From: Vandiemenella viatica
Lineage: Eukaryota; Arthropoda; Insecta; Orthoptera; Morabidae
Assembly (NCBI GenBank): GCA_031002005.1
Contig: CM061921.1
Coordinates: 179,808,935 to 179,872,934, forward strand
Reading direction: 5' to 3'
Length of the DNA stretch: 64,000 nt
Positions within the stretch are counted from its first letter, which is position 1. Each line of letters starts with the position of its first letter. The notes under the pieces were generated by a model. It was given only the letters and a program-made list of their open reading frames with translations, did no database searches and was not told the DNA's origin. Shown here piece by piece: positions 45,246 to 57,336 of this stretch. Position numbers and translations under genes: made by a program.

Positions 45246-46329
45246 TACAATAATAATAATCATAAACAAGATATGAAGAGGATGCTTCCAGATATGAAGA
45301 AAAAGTAAAAGCAGGGTCAACTCATGCGAAAAATAAAAATAATTAAAACCTTTCTTAAAGTGCTGTGGCTACTTCTGATGTAGAAAGCAGCAGAATTGAT
45401 TTATTTTCATCTCCATCTGCTAATAAAAGTATATGTCAATAAAGCATTTGGCATCTTAGCTACCGGTGCCGTCGTATTCCGAGCTGGAGTGGACTGATGT
45501 ATTGCAAACATTTTCGTTGTCAACATGATTCCACTACATGTTGAAGAATCCAATATGTATGAGGAGCTGGTTAAAACATTGAACCCCAGTTAAAACAATT
45601 TCCAGAATGGCATTGGGTAGACATATTATTGATTCACATCACGGAAGATAACACCTTGGTATTGCTTGCAGTAATACCTATTACAGTACAGTTCCACTTT
45701 TGGATTGTTAACTTTTAACAGTTGACTTTAACTTGCATAAAATTTGCAAAAATGTAACACTTTAACAATTATTGAAGTTAACTTTTAAAATAGCGGATTA
45801 ATGGTTAACGAAGTTAACTTTTCTGTTGACTGTGCCCACCTATACCAACCATGCTCTATTGGGGACAAATATGGGTACCATGCAGTTAGGGTTGCAAACA
45901 TTTATTTGGCTGATTATGCCATTTTTATAATAAGCTATAAAACTACAGTACACGGCAAAAAAAATTATAGCATTTTATTGAAAGAGTTAAAAGGGACTAG
46001 AAGGTATGCTTTTTTAATTATTTATTTTTCTAAAAACTAAATGTTTTTCCCTTCTTGTATTTTTTAACATTTTTTTGTCTACAGTAAAAGTGTGATATGC
46101 TTCATCACATTCGATTTTTAAATGAATGTAGATCTAAACATTATTTTTTTATTACTGAGATACTCGCTCTGCTTCTCTCTTCTCGCCATTTCAAATTCAT
46201 GATTGAACATATTCCTTCTGTGAATGCCTAAGTGGCAGAAATAGAGAGCAGGAATGAAATAATCTTAAATAAATTATATAAGGGGCATAAGGGTTAAGGA
46301 GAGACTATATTAGCCTCTTTCAACCTCTC
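45246..46329. other. No gene; possible hAT terminus near 45680-45850
   Basis: Repeated GTTAACTTTT/AAGTTAAC words cluster at 45700-45830, next to GTGGGCACAGTCAAC on the minus strand. This has the texture of a hAT end with subterminal repeats. No partner end or target duplication was found. The rest is AT-rich with chance frames only. Confidence 0.3.
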
Positions 46330-47176
46330 CTTCACGTGGTGCAACCCTTTTTGTATAGACAAGGATCTGATGACCAAAAGATTACCAGTATAAACAGTCA
46401 CCCAATATTTGCCAACAGCCTCCTAAAGGAAGGCGGAAGAGCGGTAAGTGGTCCAGGTCACACTCTTGCCCTTGGGGTTTGGCAATGGCACCTAAACATG
46501 GCTGAATCAGAAATGATCAACATGGGGATGCAGAAGGCAATGGGAAGCCACCACATCCTAAGGGTATCACAAGGCCATGTAATCCTCTCAAACTACATAT
46601 AGTATGATGGCTTCTTCCTGGGTAAAATAGTCACCCAATCGAATCTCCGGGTGGTGACTGCTCAGGGAGAAGTCATCAGAATGGATAGACACATTCTACA
46701 AGTTGGAGTGTGGAATATTGAAAGTATGAATAGTTCAGGTAGATTAGAAATCTAAGAAAAGGAGATGGAACAACTTAAGTTAGAGGTTGTTGGGATTACG
46801 TGAGATTAAATGGAAGGACGCACAGGATTTCTGGTCTGGTGAACACAGGATAATTAGCACACAAGCTGTCAATGGAGTCACTGGTGTAGGATTTGTAATG
46901 AATAAGAGAGTAAGAAAATGGGTGAGTTATTGTGAACAGTTTAGTGACAGGATTATTATGATGAGGTTAGAAACTAAGCCCACCCCAACCATGTTAGAAC
47001 AAGTTAATTTGCTAATGTCACAGAAAGATGTTGAAGGAATAGAGAAAGTACATGCTGAAATTGAAGAGTTAATCCAATATGTGAAGGGGGAGGAAAATCT
47101 AATAACCATAGGTGATTGGAATGCAGTAGTTGGAGAAGAAAAAGAGGGGAATACGGTAGGATGTTTTGGTCTAGGT

Positions 47177-47423
47177 TAGTGGTTCCCAATTAGTGGTATG
47201 TGAGGCAATCAATAAGATAGATAGAAAAAAATCACAAACATTTCAACCATCAAAATATATTTTAACACTATCAAACTGTGTGTGCATGAATTAAATTTAT
47301 GTCATGCTGTAATTGTGTGAAGCACTGCACTGGGATGAACGCAGCAGAACAGGCAGCAAGGTGTACACAAGATTGAGCTCTTTCTTTAAGTGGTACTCAG
47401 GAAAAATTAATTGGGAACCACTG
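47177..47423. mobile_element. hAT MITE (247 bp)
   Basis: The ends are TAGTGGTTCCCAATTA and, inverted, CAGTGGTTCCCAATTA. The flanking duplication is GTCTAGGT (47169-47176) against GTCTAGAT (47424-47431), seven of eight bases. It lies in the LINE endonuclease coding region. No frame inside. Confidence 0.83.
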
Positions 47424-48686
47424 GTCTAGATGAATGAAATGAGGGAGGAAGCAGGTTGTTAAACAAGAATCATTCAATAAGAATATACACCTAGAAATAT
47501 ACAGGGGATACTGGTAGATATAAGCTAGATTATATCATGGTCAAACAGAATTCAGGAATCAAGTTCTAGACTATAAAGCACACCCAGGGGCATATATAAA
47601 CTAAGACCATCATCTGATAGTTATGAAGTGCAAGCTGAAATTCAAGAGAATAAAGCAGCAATACAAGCAGAACAGACTGGAAGTGAATAAACTGAAATGA
47701 TCTAACATGAGAAAAATAATTGTAGAAGTGTTAGACGTCAGTCCAAGAAGTAACTCTGAAAGGAGCTCAACTGGGGGTGAATGGAATGTATTGAAGAGAG
47801 AAATAATGATAGCTGGTAAAGAATCATTAGGCTTTAGGGAACAAGCCACCCGAAAACCGATCACAGAAGAAATTCTGGAGCTCAAAGATGAGAGGTGAAG
47901 GCAGAAAAATGCCCAGGATGAAGCAGAAAGAGAGCAACACAATTAGGATATCAAATAAACAGGAAATGCAAAAAATCAAAATAAATATGGCTCCAAGAAA
48001 AGTGTGAAGAACTAGAAAAGGAAATGGTCACAGACAAAGTAGGATATGGCATATAGAAAGATCAAACAAAATTTTGGAGAAATGAACAAAAGATGTTTAA
48101 ACGTTAAAGCTGCCGATGTGAAATCTTTTAAGCTCAGAAGATAGACATAAGGATTACATTGAGAAATAGTATGATGGGGATGACTTGAACAACAGCGTAA
48201 AGGAAAAGGAAGGCGATGTTGACATTCATTACTTATGACATCCTGTTTTGAGGACAGAATTTTATAGATCTTTGAATGACTTGAAGTCAAATAAGGCAGT
48301 CACAATTTATGAGATTCCTGCAGAACTTCTGAAATCCTTAAGAGGAGAAGGAATCCAAAGTTTATACAAACTGATGTCAAAAAGTTATGAAACAGGATAA
48401 ATTCTAACTGATTTTAATAAAAGTGTCATTTTCAAACTTCTGAAGAAAGCACAAGAAAACAAATGTGAGAATTACTGCACTATAAGTCTAGCATCACATG
48501 TTTCAAAATTACTGACAAGAATAATATATAGAAGAATGGAAAGGGTAGTAGAAAAGATAATAGGTTAAGATCAATTTGGGTTTAGGAAATCTGTGGTACA
48601 AGGAAAGCAATTATGGCTTTAAGATTAATACTTGAAGGGCGGACCAAGAAAAACAAAGATACTTTTATGGTGATTGTTGATTTAGA

Positions 48687-48935
48687 CTCTTTTTATTTTT
48701 ACTTATGGCTTTATGCCTCATCGAAGTCAAGGTCATTAGAGGTGGGATAGGACTGGGGACAAGGAAAAGGAAGGAATTCAGCCATGGCCTTTTGAAGGAA
48801 GCATCCTGGCATTCGCCTGGAGTGATTTGGGGAAACCATGGAAGACCCAAATCTGGATGCCCAGACAGGGATTCGAACCAGCGTCCTCCTGAATGCAAGG
48901 CCAGAGCGTTAATCCCTCACCCACCACGCTCCCTC
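48687..48935 (-). repeat. tRNA-derived SINE, complete copy
   Basis: Flanked by a perfect 10-bp duplication TTGATTTAGA (48677-48686 and 48936-48945). Minus strand: head GTGGGTGAGGGATTAACGC (A-box-like), GGTTCGAATCCC (B box), body with GGTTTCCCCAAATCACTCC and AAAAGGCCATGGC, tail with GAGGCATAAAGCC and an A-rich end. This is the best copy of the family in the window and defines its length at about 250 bp. Confidence 0.88.
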
Positions 48936-49290
48936 TTGATTTAGAGAATTTTAAAGAAGTCAGGTCTAAAATGTCGAGATAGAAGAATACTTTTCAAACT
49001 ATATAATAAAGGTAGAGAATCTTGAGAGACATATATCAGTTAAAAAAGGTGTTTGACAAGGTTGTATATCCCCATTAATATTCAACTTGTATGTACAGGA
49101 AGCAATATAGGAAGTGAAAGAAAAATTTGAATGTGGCATAAGAGTTCAAGGAGAAAAAAATCAGTATTCTACAATTTGCTGATGACATTGTATTGTTAGC
49201 AGAATAGGCTGAGGATAATGAGAAATTACTGGATGGCATGAACAACATAATGAAGGAAGAGTGTCGTCACTATTCGCCTTGGTCAACAAG

Positions 49291-50890
49291 AACTTGTGGA
49301 CAAAAAAGTGTCATGCTGCACGACACTGTTCAATTCACTAAAAAAACATAGCAATTTTGCTTAGTAAATAATCCCATAATTCCCATTATATAACATCTGA
49401 AACTTTCCATTTTTAATCATTTAATACTCTTCTTCTCGGGATACTTGTGGTCTATTTTCATTCACTCCCGAGAGGAATACTTCTGTGTGGGTAGGACCTC
49501 TATATATGAGCAGTAGATCAAGTAAATAATACTCCAGTTGGTTATGTACAATATATACAAGTATTCAATTAAGTACATAATTACCATTTTAACAACCCAT
49601 TAAGCTTTCCATACCCTAATTCCAACCAGGTCAGTTATAGCTTCGCGACTGATGCCTGAGACTAACGTCTCCCTTGACTTCCCATTAGGCTATACCATCC
49701 CCAAGTATCTAATGGCGTCTAAGCAGGTTCCTTCTCACCTGTATTTATTGTGACGATGCCATGACTCGTCTTCTGTGGCTGCTGTCGGCAAGGCGGCTCC
49801 CGGCAGCCATCTTCTGCTCCCTCTAGCTCACCGCAGCGGTGCTGCCTCGTCCTCCTCGCAGCTTCACGGCCACGGTCACTAGTTCGTCCTCTCTTCGCCC
49901 CCTGCTGCCCAGTTTTGTTCATCTATCCCCACCACATTGTCTCGGGTCGGGTTGACTATTAGCCATCGCTGTGCCGTTTGATGTGGTCACTCCTGGCTGA
50001 ATGACGTTGTCATCGATTGCGTGCAAATGCTGAGTGTTCTGTTCTACTGAGGGGTTAATCGCCTTGCAAGCGTTTGCATTCTTTCGCTCGAACCTGTTTA
50101 CATTTGCTATCGCAACTGACCTAGCTTCTATAGCACTTGCTGTAATTCCAAATAATTTCCTAAAAACCTTGGTTCACCGCAACAACTCCATATGGGTGTT
50201 GCACTATTAATTTTACTTTGTGACAGTAAACTGCAATGAATTTCATAATTATACTTTTTTATTTCAAGATCCTCTCATTCTATAATTAGTCAGAGGAAGA
50301 TATTTCTCAAATATTCTGAGAGGCAACAAAAATTACATGCAATAGCTATTTTTGGACAGATATGGCAAAAAGCACAGACAATGCAGGCATGATCCAAATG
50401 TGTCTGTAGGAGATTGTTTGACACAAAAAGGGGGTATGCCACTGAACACGGACTTATAAGGGAAGAAAAGAGAATATTTTAGTGTGAATGCAGTAGTAAG
50501 CGTTCACAGATATGATCCGTGATAATGCATTTTATTTGTATCACAGTTTAGCAGTACGATATCATGATCAAGGAAACTTGTTTACTGCAAGGAAACAATT
50601 CAGATGAAGTAAGGAGAAAAATTTGAATTATGTAGGAATTCTCTACAGCATCTAAGTATAATATTTACTGGAAGTCCAGTCTAATACCTCAATTTCCACT
50701 TAAGACAACTGTACTCCAGAGTTTGCACCAGTTTGTACAGTTTCTTTTGCTCTTCTGTTGTGCCATCTTTTACCATATGAACAAATGTTTTGTTAATCTG
50801 TAATACCTTCTAATCTCCAAATAATCAAATTGAAACTTTCCAGGATGCACTATAAAATGAGTTCATACATTTATAGCCAAGAAATGAAAA
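49291..50890. other. Unassigned, with a GC-rich core and one open stretch
   Basis: 49720-50060 is clearly GC-richer than the surroundings. On the minus strand from about 50190 to 49928 a frame stays open for about 85 codons (FGITASAIEARSVAIANVN, then ERKNANACKAINPSVEQN) and ends in TGA. It has no ATG at its beginning and no domain that I recognise. It might be an exon, an LTR-retroelement piece or chance. The rest has no visible feature. Confidence 0.3.
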
Positions 50891-50894
50891 ATAA

Positions 50895-51147
50895 TATGTA
50901 TATTGGATGGTAATTTTTATTCATAACTGCCAAAGCACTATAATACTGGACAGGTTACAAGTGTACAAAAGTAATGAAGAATAAATTTAAGTAGAAACAA
51001 CATGTACAAAGTTGTGTGATCACAGAAAGAAGTTTTACATAAAATTTAATACAGTGCATTTGAATGTGAATTGGAAAATACTGGAGGCAGATTTAAGAGG
51101 ACAATTCAATTAAAAATGTACCCGCCAGTATTTTCCAGCAGCCTTTC
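50895..51147 (-). other. golgin-84 3' untranslated region
   Basis: The stretch follows the golgin-84 stop codon on the minus strand and ends shortly after an AATAAA signal (minus strand, 50921-50916). The polyadenylation site is expected 10-30 bases beyond the signal. The limit is inferred. Confidence 0.6.
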
Positions 51148-51213
51148 TCATCTTCCTTGGACAGAAGGTGTATGAGAAAACAACACAAACATCACCCACA
51201 AGTGCATGACAAT
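51148..51213 (-). CDS. Golgin84: golgin-84, last coding exon
   Basis: After an acceptor TTTTCCAG the exon reads in phase 0: MHLWVMFVLFSHTPSVQGR, then TGA at 51150-51148. It completes the C-terminal transmembrane segment of golgin-84 and a short lumenal tail. Golgin-84 (GOLGA5 in vertebrates) is a coiled-coil tethering protein anchored in Golgi membranes by this C-terminal helix and is involved in vesicle capture and Golgi ribbon structure. The exon joins the upstream exon (51422-51582) without a frame change. The family call rests on the conserved HLWVM and TP motifs together with the neighbouring exon. Confidence 0.85.
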   Translation of the reverse strand: MVMHLWVMFVLFSHTPSVQGR

Positions 51214-51421
51214 CTGGAAAATAGAATATCATTTAAAATTAAAGACGAAAAAACTCATAGCAAAATACTTGAAACACTTAATATTTAAAATTCTTTGCTA
51301 ACCTCATGTTATACAAAATTAGTAAATAAATATTTAAAATATTGAAGAATTGTTCATTTATTTAAATTAAAAAAGTGACAGGTCACAAAGAATTACTGAA
51401 TTAAACTACAAAGCTACTTAC

Positions 51422-51582
51422 AATGTATATGAAGACCATAATCCGAATAAGTGGATATCTTCGTAGGAAGACACCAGTCCGAATGCTAACAGTATCTAAC
51501 GACGTATAAGCTCTTTTCACTCGCCGTGTCACTCCTGTATCAAAGGGAGATTCAACAAAAAAACTAGGAACTTGAGCTTTGG
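51422..51582 (-). CDS. Golgin84: golgin-84, penultimate coding exon
   Basis: A 161-base exon between a TTGTGTTACAG acceptor and a GTAAGT donor. It is open with two leading bases from the previous codon and ends on a complete codon. It reads FFVESPFDTGVTRRVKRAY, SLDTVSIRTGVFLRRYPLIR and IMVFIYI, the highly conserved region just before and at the start of the C-terminal membrane anchor of golgin-84. Both splice sites are intact and there are no stops, so this is a real host gene. Upstream coding exons (the coiled coil) should lie at higher coordinates on this strand, but none could be identified up to 64000. Confidence 0.88.
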
Positions 51583-52647
51583 CTGTAACACAAGAAAATT
51601 ACAGACTATGAATACGCTGAAAATTTATAACACGCTAATTGAGTTCCTCTACGTCTACCACTCGACTGGTACTTAACAACAAACCATCAGTTGGCACTAG
51701 TTCATTCTTAGTCAAATATACAGACTAATGTTAAGGTACTCTCTTACAGAAAGGCTTAAATACAATTAGGCTACCAAGTCTCAAAGAAACACTCCAGTAA
51801 TTGTTCTAAACTAAATAAGCTAAGTGTAAACCACAAAATTTATCATTAGTTTATGAGGTAACTACCTTGGAAATAATAAGTATGAAATAATATACTCTTA
51901 TGTAAAATCTATATATATAAAAATCAATGCCACTTTTCGTTGTAATTTTATAACTCAAGAACGAGCTCACCTATCCGAACCAAATGTTTAGGCTTTGTTC
52001 GGACTATTTAGTAGATGGTTTATGTGAAGTTTGCACAAAATCGGTCGAGGGGTTCTTCATTTATCACATTTTTTGTAACAAATGAATTCAATAAATGGCG
52101 AATCGTTTTGTTAATGGGGATTGTGCTGTCAAATTGAAACTTTATTCAGTTTTGACAGGCAATCATGTTGTTATGTCATTCATGTGGTCATTTCATTTTG
52201 GACGTGCTTCGATTAAAGCAAATTGTCAGCGATATTGTTGAGTGCATTCATACAAACGATGAGTCCATAATTGTTCAAATGTACTATGTATATGTGTGTG
52301 TGTACTTTCTCAGTTTTTTAGCGAGCCGTCGGTGTTTCATATCGTTTACAGGCTTTATTTGAATTAAATTGTCAAACGCATTTACACAAATGTTTTGAAC
52401 TGTTGAATTGAATTACATGTATGTAAACATATTGTGTGCATACGGGTGTTTTATTCTTTTGTAACAGATGGAAGCACGTTGATTTAAAAATGAATTATTT
52501 AATGACATTTTATATACATTGACGTATGCAGTCATATATATTTCCATACACGCATATACGCACATGTATAAATACTGATACACCACTATTAATGTAGCAA
52601 TTTGTTTTTAATTTGATTTATCCTTTTTTATATGAAGGAAAAATGCC

Positions 52648-55600
52648 ATGAGCCAGAAGAGCAAATATAGGTGGCGAACGCGTAATGCAAATGATGTGGC
52701 ATTACTAAGACGATCACAGACTGCAGATGAACGCGCACATGCTAATGCATCGCAGCGTGAACGTAATGCACGAAATAGATATGTTGACCCTGTACCTGTA
52801 CTGAATCTTGCACGGCGATCACGAATACGTCGTGCTGTTTTGGCTGAAATGATGCGTGCTGCTTTTAATTACAACAGTCAAATTGATTATAGTATGTACG
52901 GATACATTAGGAATGATGGACGCAATATGTCCACATTGTGATGCGGCTAACTTTCCAGGTGAAACGACCGGCATGTGTTGTGCTAATGGCAAAGTGAGAT
53001 TGCCAGCATTAGAACTCCACCCGAACCATTGTATTCATTTATTTTTGGGACATTTCAAACGTCGAAGCACTTTTTGAGTCATATTCAACAATACAATTCG
53101 GCATTTCAAATGACTTCTTTTGGTGCTACTAAAATTATTAGAGATAATTTTATGCCGACGTTTAAGGTAAATGCTTCAACAGGATTGTCCCATGTTTATA
53201 TCAATCTGAATCATAAAGTATTCGATAGTTTTAAAAATTCGGATCCGACTTCTACCTTAAATTGCATAAATGTTACAGATTCAGGGCCAGATTTATCATC
53301 AAGCTGGTTCGTTATTGCCATACCCTGGCGCTGATCATCAATTTTTGCAAATTTATTTATTGGTGATGAAAATCGTGAATTGGATCAACGTTGTGCAATT
53401 GTTTGAATACAAGACGAGAAATTATTTGTGAGCTACAAAGGCTTTTCCATCAGCATAACGCATTAGTTCAATTGTTCAAAATTGCTCTCGATCGTATGAC
53501 ATCTGATAATCACAAAATCGTAATAAGGGCTGATAGAACACCTTTTGGAGAGCATGCAAGGCGATTCAATGCACCGACAATTGATGAGGTTGCAATTGTA
53601 ATTCTTGGTGATCAGTTTCAATCCCGTGATATTGTACTTCATTGCAGAAATGAGCAATTGCAACGTGTTTCGGAACTTCATCGTAGTTACGATGCATTAC
53701 AATACCCAATATTGCATTGGAAAGGTGACGATGACTACCATATCAATATACCAATGATTGATCCACGAACAGGTAAATAATTTACCTATTTTCAGTGTGT
53801 TGACATTTCATTTGTATAATTTTCTAAAGTCACATTTTGCACTTATTTTCAGGTCTACATGTACAGAAAAAAGTTAGTGCCATGAATTTTTATTCGTATC
53901 GATTGATGGTTCGTCTACAAGAACAAAATTATATCTTGAGATGTGGTAAACTATATCATCAGTACATCGTTGATATGTATGCCAAAATAGAAACTGAACG
54001 GCTTAATTTTATTCGTTTCAACCAAGCAAAATTAAGATCCGAAGAATATATTCATTTGCAAGATAGCGATATAATGCTAATGTTAATGACATCGGACGTT
54101 TAACTATATTGCCATCTTCGTATATTGGTGGCCCACGGCATATGAACGAATATGCACAAGACACAATGTCTTATGTACGAAAATACGGTCGACTGGATAT
54201 GTTCATTACATTTACATGTAATCCGCAGTGGGATTACATCAAAAACAATTTATTTGAAGGACAGTCGACAACTGATCGTCATGACATTACAGCACGTGTT
54301 TTTCGGCAAAAATTGAAAGCACTTATGGATTTAATTGTGAAATTATGTGTATTTGGAGAGGTGCGTTGCCATATGTCCTCCATCGAATGGCAAAAAAGGG
54401 GATTGCCGCACGCACATATATTAATTTGGCTGGTACATAAAACAACTCCGGATCAAATCGATAACGTTATATCAGCTGAAATTCCTGATCAAACTGTTGA
54501 TCCTGAGTTATTTCACGTTGTCGTTAAAAACATGATACATGGTCCCGTGCGGTGAACTAAATATGAATTCGCCATGTATGATTGATGGAAAGTGTTCGAA
54601 AACGATACCCAAGCCAATTGACTTCAGACACAATAACGGGCAATGACGGATATCCGTTGTATCGACGTAGATCACCTAATGATAATGGCAAAACGGCAAC
54701 CATTAGAATGCGTAACCAGGACGTTGAAGTTGATAATTGTTGGGTGGTTCCGTATTGTCCATTATTATCGAAAATATTCAATGCTCATATAAATGTGGAG
54801 TATTGTAATTCAGTCAAATCCATTAAATATATTTGCAAGTATGTAAATAAAGGGAGCGATATGGCTGTTTTCGGTGTTGCTGGTGATAATAGAAATGATG
54901 AAATTACTCAGTATCAAATGGGGCACTATAGTAGTAGTAATGAAGCTGTCTGGAGGATTATGTCATTTCCAATGCACGAAAGACATCCTGTGGTTGTTCA
55001 CTTGGCTGTGCATCTTGAGAATGGCCAACGTGTTTATTTTAATGAAGCAAATGTATAGGAAAAGAGCAGCACAACCACCAGCGACTACGTTGACCGCTTA
55101 TTTCAAATTATGTGAAACTGATACATTTGCGATAAATTTGTTATATTTTGAAGTGCCTCAGTATTACACATGGAATGTGTCTTCGAAAAAATTTCAAAGA
55201 TGTAAACAAGGAACAGCAGTCGATGGGCATCCAGGCATTTTCCAAACAGATGCAATTGGGAGAATACATACAGTACATCCAAACAATGCTGAGTGTTTTT
55301 ATTTGTGATTGTTATTAGTTAACGCCAATGGCCCAAAATTATTTCAAGAATTGAGAACAGTCAACGGTCATTTTTGTCAAACATATCGTGAAGCATGCCA
55401 ACTCTTGTATTTGTTGGAGGATGATGCACATTGGGGATTCAACACTTCATGATGCATCTACTACAGCTCATCCACAACAAATACGAATGCTATTTGCCAT
55501 TATATTATCAACATGTATGCCATCAAATCCACTTGAATTATGGAACAAATATAAACATTATATGGCAGAAGACATTTTAATTCGTATGCGTCATCATGCA

Positions 55601-55654
55601 CGAAATCCTGATTTGTTGATTACCTTGGAAATTTACAACGAAGCTTTGATAATA
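52648..55654 (+). pseudogene. Helitron Rep (HUH) region with two putative introns
   Basis: Segments in order: MSQKSKYRWRTRNANDVALL (52648); a Cys-rich finger CPHCDAANFPGETTGMCC; FLSHIQQYNSAFQMTSFGA; FHQHNALVQLF; KKVSAMNFYSYRLMVR; the Rep motifs FITFTCNPQW and GLPHAHILIWL (the HUH pair of histidines); and YICKYVNKGSD with the catalytic tyrosines (about 54827). Two stretches behave like introns: 53167-53278 (GTAAAT to TTACAG) and 53773-53852 (GTAAAT to TTTCAG). Removing them keeps the frame. At least four frameshifts remain. Rep nicks and joins single-stranded DNA during rolling-circle transposition. Confidence 0.85.
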
Positions 55655-56021
55655 CAGACGTGGCCAAATTATTAGAATAATTTTCTATTTCAGCTAACTG
55701 ATACTTAAAATGACTGAATGCACCCTTAAGAAGTTAAATGGTGGATTATTTCCCATAAGCATATTGGTATTTGATATATTTTTTTACTTGGAAAAAACTT
55801 GTCCTTGACACAAGTTGGCAACAATGAGGAACAAATGAATTACTTAAAGCAAGTGTTGCTCAGCTGAGTTTCCCTCCAAGTGACTCCTGCTGATTGTTAA
55901 CAGGTTGTGTGCTTCCACTGTGACTGCTTCATTGTTTCTGTGTTATACATTTCAATTGAAAGGTATTCTAAAGTTTTTGAAGTGATTTCTTCCCCTCAGA
56001 AAGAAGTGGTGTGTCAAGAGC

Positions 56022-57242
56022 GTGCAACAGAAAAATTTTGAGGTTATGGGCAGAAAATGTGACCTTTCCCCTAGGAAAATAGGGATGATAAGGACCTTAA
56101 TTGCAGAAAAGTCTTACACACAGCAAGAAATAGCCCAGAAGTTAGGTATTTCACAATCTTCAGTGAATAGAATTAAAAAATCCGAAAGTGGTGGACAGTC
56201 GTATACTCAGCACCGTGCAGGCAAATGTGGACGGAGGAAGATTTTGAGCCCTAGAACTACGAGGAAATTGAAAAATATAGTGATTAGCAATCGGAAGCTC
56301 ACAAGTACAGACCTGAGCAGGACAATGGAACAATATGGGGTTAATATTTCCCCCAGATCGGTGCGAAGGGAGTTGTTTAATATGGGTTTGAAGGCAAAGA
56401 GACCACGAAAAAAGGCTAAGATCACATCTTCAATGGCTTCCAAGCGACTTCAGTGGGCCAAGAGGTATGAAAACTGGTCAGCAGATGAATGGAAGAAGGT
56501 ATGAAGTGTTTTAGTTGTTTAAATCATTATGTGCACTAAAACCTGTCTATATCTGCCATTTACTTTTTTGTTTACCATATACACAAAAATTCTTGTCACT
56601 AATGCTACAATTTGCATCACTGTACTACACCAATTATTAGCAGGTGTTTCATTTCTTTCATCAGGTATGCTTCAGTGATGAAAGTATTTTCTCCATTGCG
56701 GAAGAAACCAGCCAATATGTGAGACGAAGGGAAGGAGAGGCGTTCAAGCTTGAGTGTATACAGCAAACTGTAAAGCATCCTACGGCAATTATGGTGTGGA
56801 GTGTCATATCCTGGCATGGGTGTGGAGAAATGTACATTGTTGAAGGGACAATGAAACATGATCAATACTTGAATGTGCTGAAAAACAAGTTGATACCACA
56901 AATGGACATGTGGTATGGGGGAGAGGACTGCATATTCATGCAGGATGGTGCTCCATGCCATAGGGCAAAAAAATATTAGAATTTTTGGATCAGAAGGGCA
57001 TAGAGGTACTGGATTGGCCTGGGAATAGCCCAGACATAAACCCTATTGAAAATATGTGGGCTGTTGTGAAGAAAAAGTTGAAAAAGTACAAAATAACGAC
57101 ACGGGATGAGCTCATTTCTAAGGTGTATCAAGTCTGGTTGGAGGACAATGACGTCAGAAATATGTGCCAGACATTAATTATGGGGATGCCAAAGCGAATA
57201 AAATCCCTCATTCAGTCTAAAGGATGGCATACAAAGTACTGA
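56022..57242 (+). pseudogene. Tc1 transposase, one intron, one frameshift
   Basis: Exon 1 (56022-56498; possible start at the internal ATG 56046, MGRKCDLSPRK) has the paired-like DNA-binding region: YTQQEIAQKLGISQSSVNRI and VNISPRSVRRELFNMGLKAK. A 166-base intron (56499-56664, GTATGA to TTTCATCAG) splits it. Exon 2 begins VCFSDESIF (first Asp), then MQDGAPCHRAKK (second Asp). A run of seven A at 56967-56973 lacks one base, shifting frame, after which WPGNSPDINPIENMW gives the catalytic Glu. Spacing is DD34E. Apart from that single-base indel the gene is intact over about 350 codons. The indel sits in a homopolymer and could be a sequencing error. Confidence 0.88.
56499..56664 (+). other. Intron in the Tc1 transposase gene
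   Basis: The boundaries AAG|GTATGA and TTTCATCAG|GTATGC fit animal splice sites, with a pyrimidine-rich stretch before the acceptor. The join is between codons (phase 0) and gives DEWKK-VCFSDES, the expected continuity at the first catalytic Asp. The intron itself has stops in the reading frame. Confidence 0.75.
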
Positions 57243-57336
57243 AGCACTGATTTTCTAGAAATGTTTATGTAATACCTAATTATGTCAATAAATTATGAAA
57301 ATCCAACTTTATTCTAATAATTTGGCCACATCTGTA

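Larger units (their letters stand above)
46330..49290 (+). pseudogene. Decayed RTE-like LINE, 5' region to RT
   Basis: A leader (46330-46680) precedes an AP-endonuclease start in broken frames: VGVWNIESMN, LREIKWKDAQDFWSGEH, and GDWNAVVGEEKEGNTVGCFG (46787-47179). After a MITE, later words include DHHLIVMKCKLKFKRI and, near the end, ILQFADDIVLLAE (about 49170-49205), the catalytic reverse-transcriptase box. Stops and frameshifts are dense throughout. The 3' part after the catalytic box is absent. A hAT MITE (47177-47423) and a SINE (48687-48935) interrupt it. Confidence 0.65.
55655..57334 (+). mobile_element. Tc1-like transposon (1680 bp) inside the Helitron
   Basis: The inverted ends CAGACGTGGCCAAATTATTA and CAGATGTGGCCAAATTATTA differ at one base and are flanked by TA (55653-55654 and 57335-57336). 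Removing it with one TA restores the Helitron frame (NEALI then IEDMC). The element carries a nearly complete transposase gene with one intron. The low terminal divergence indicates recent activity. Confidence 0.93.

Noticed and set aside
49258..50205. Solo LTR bounded by TGTCGTC and GTTGCA
   Set aside because: The ends are not convincing TG/CA pairs with a matching duplication, and no primer site or second LTR is visible.
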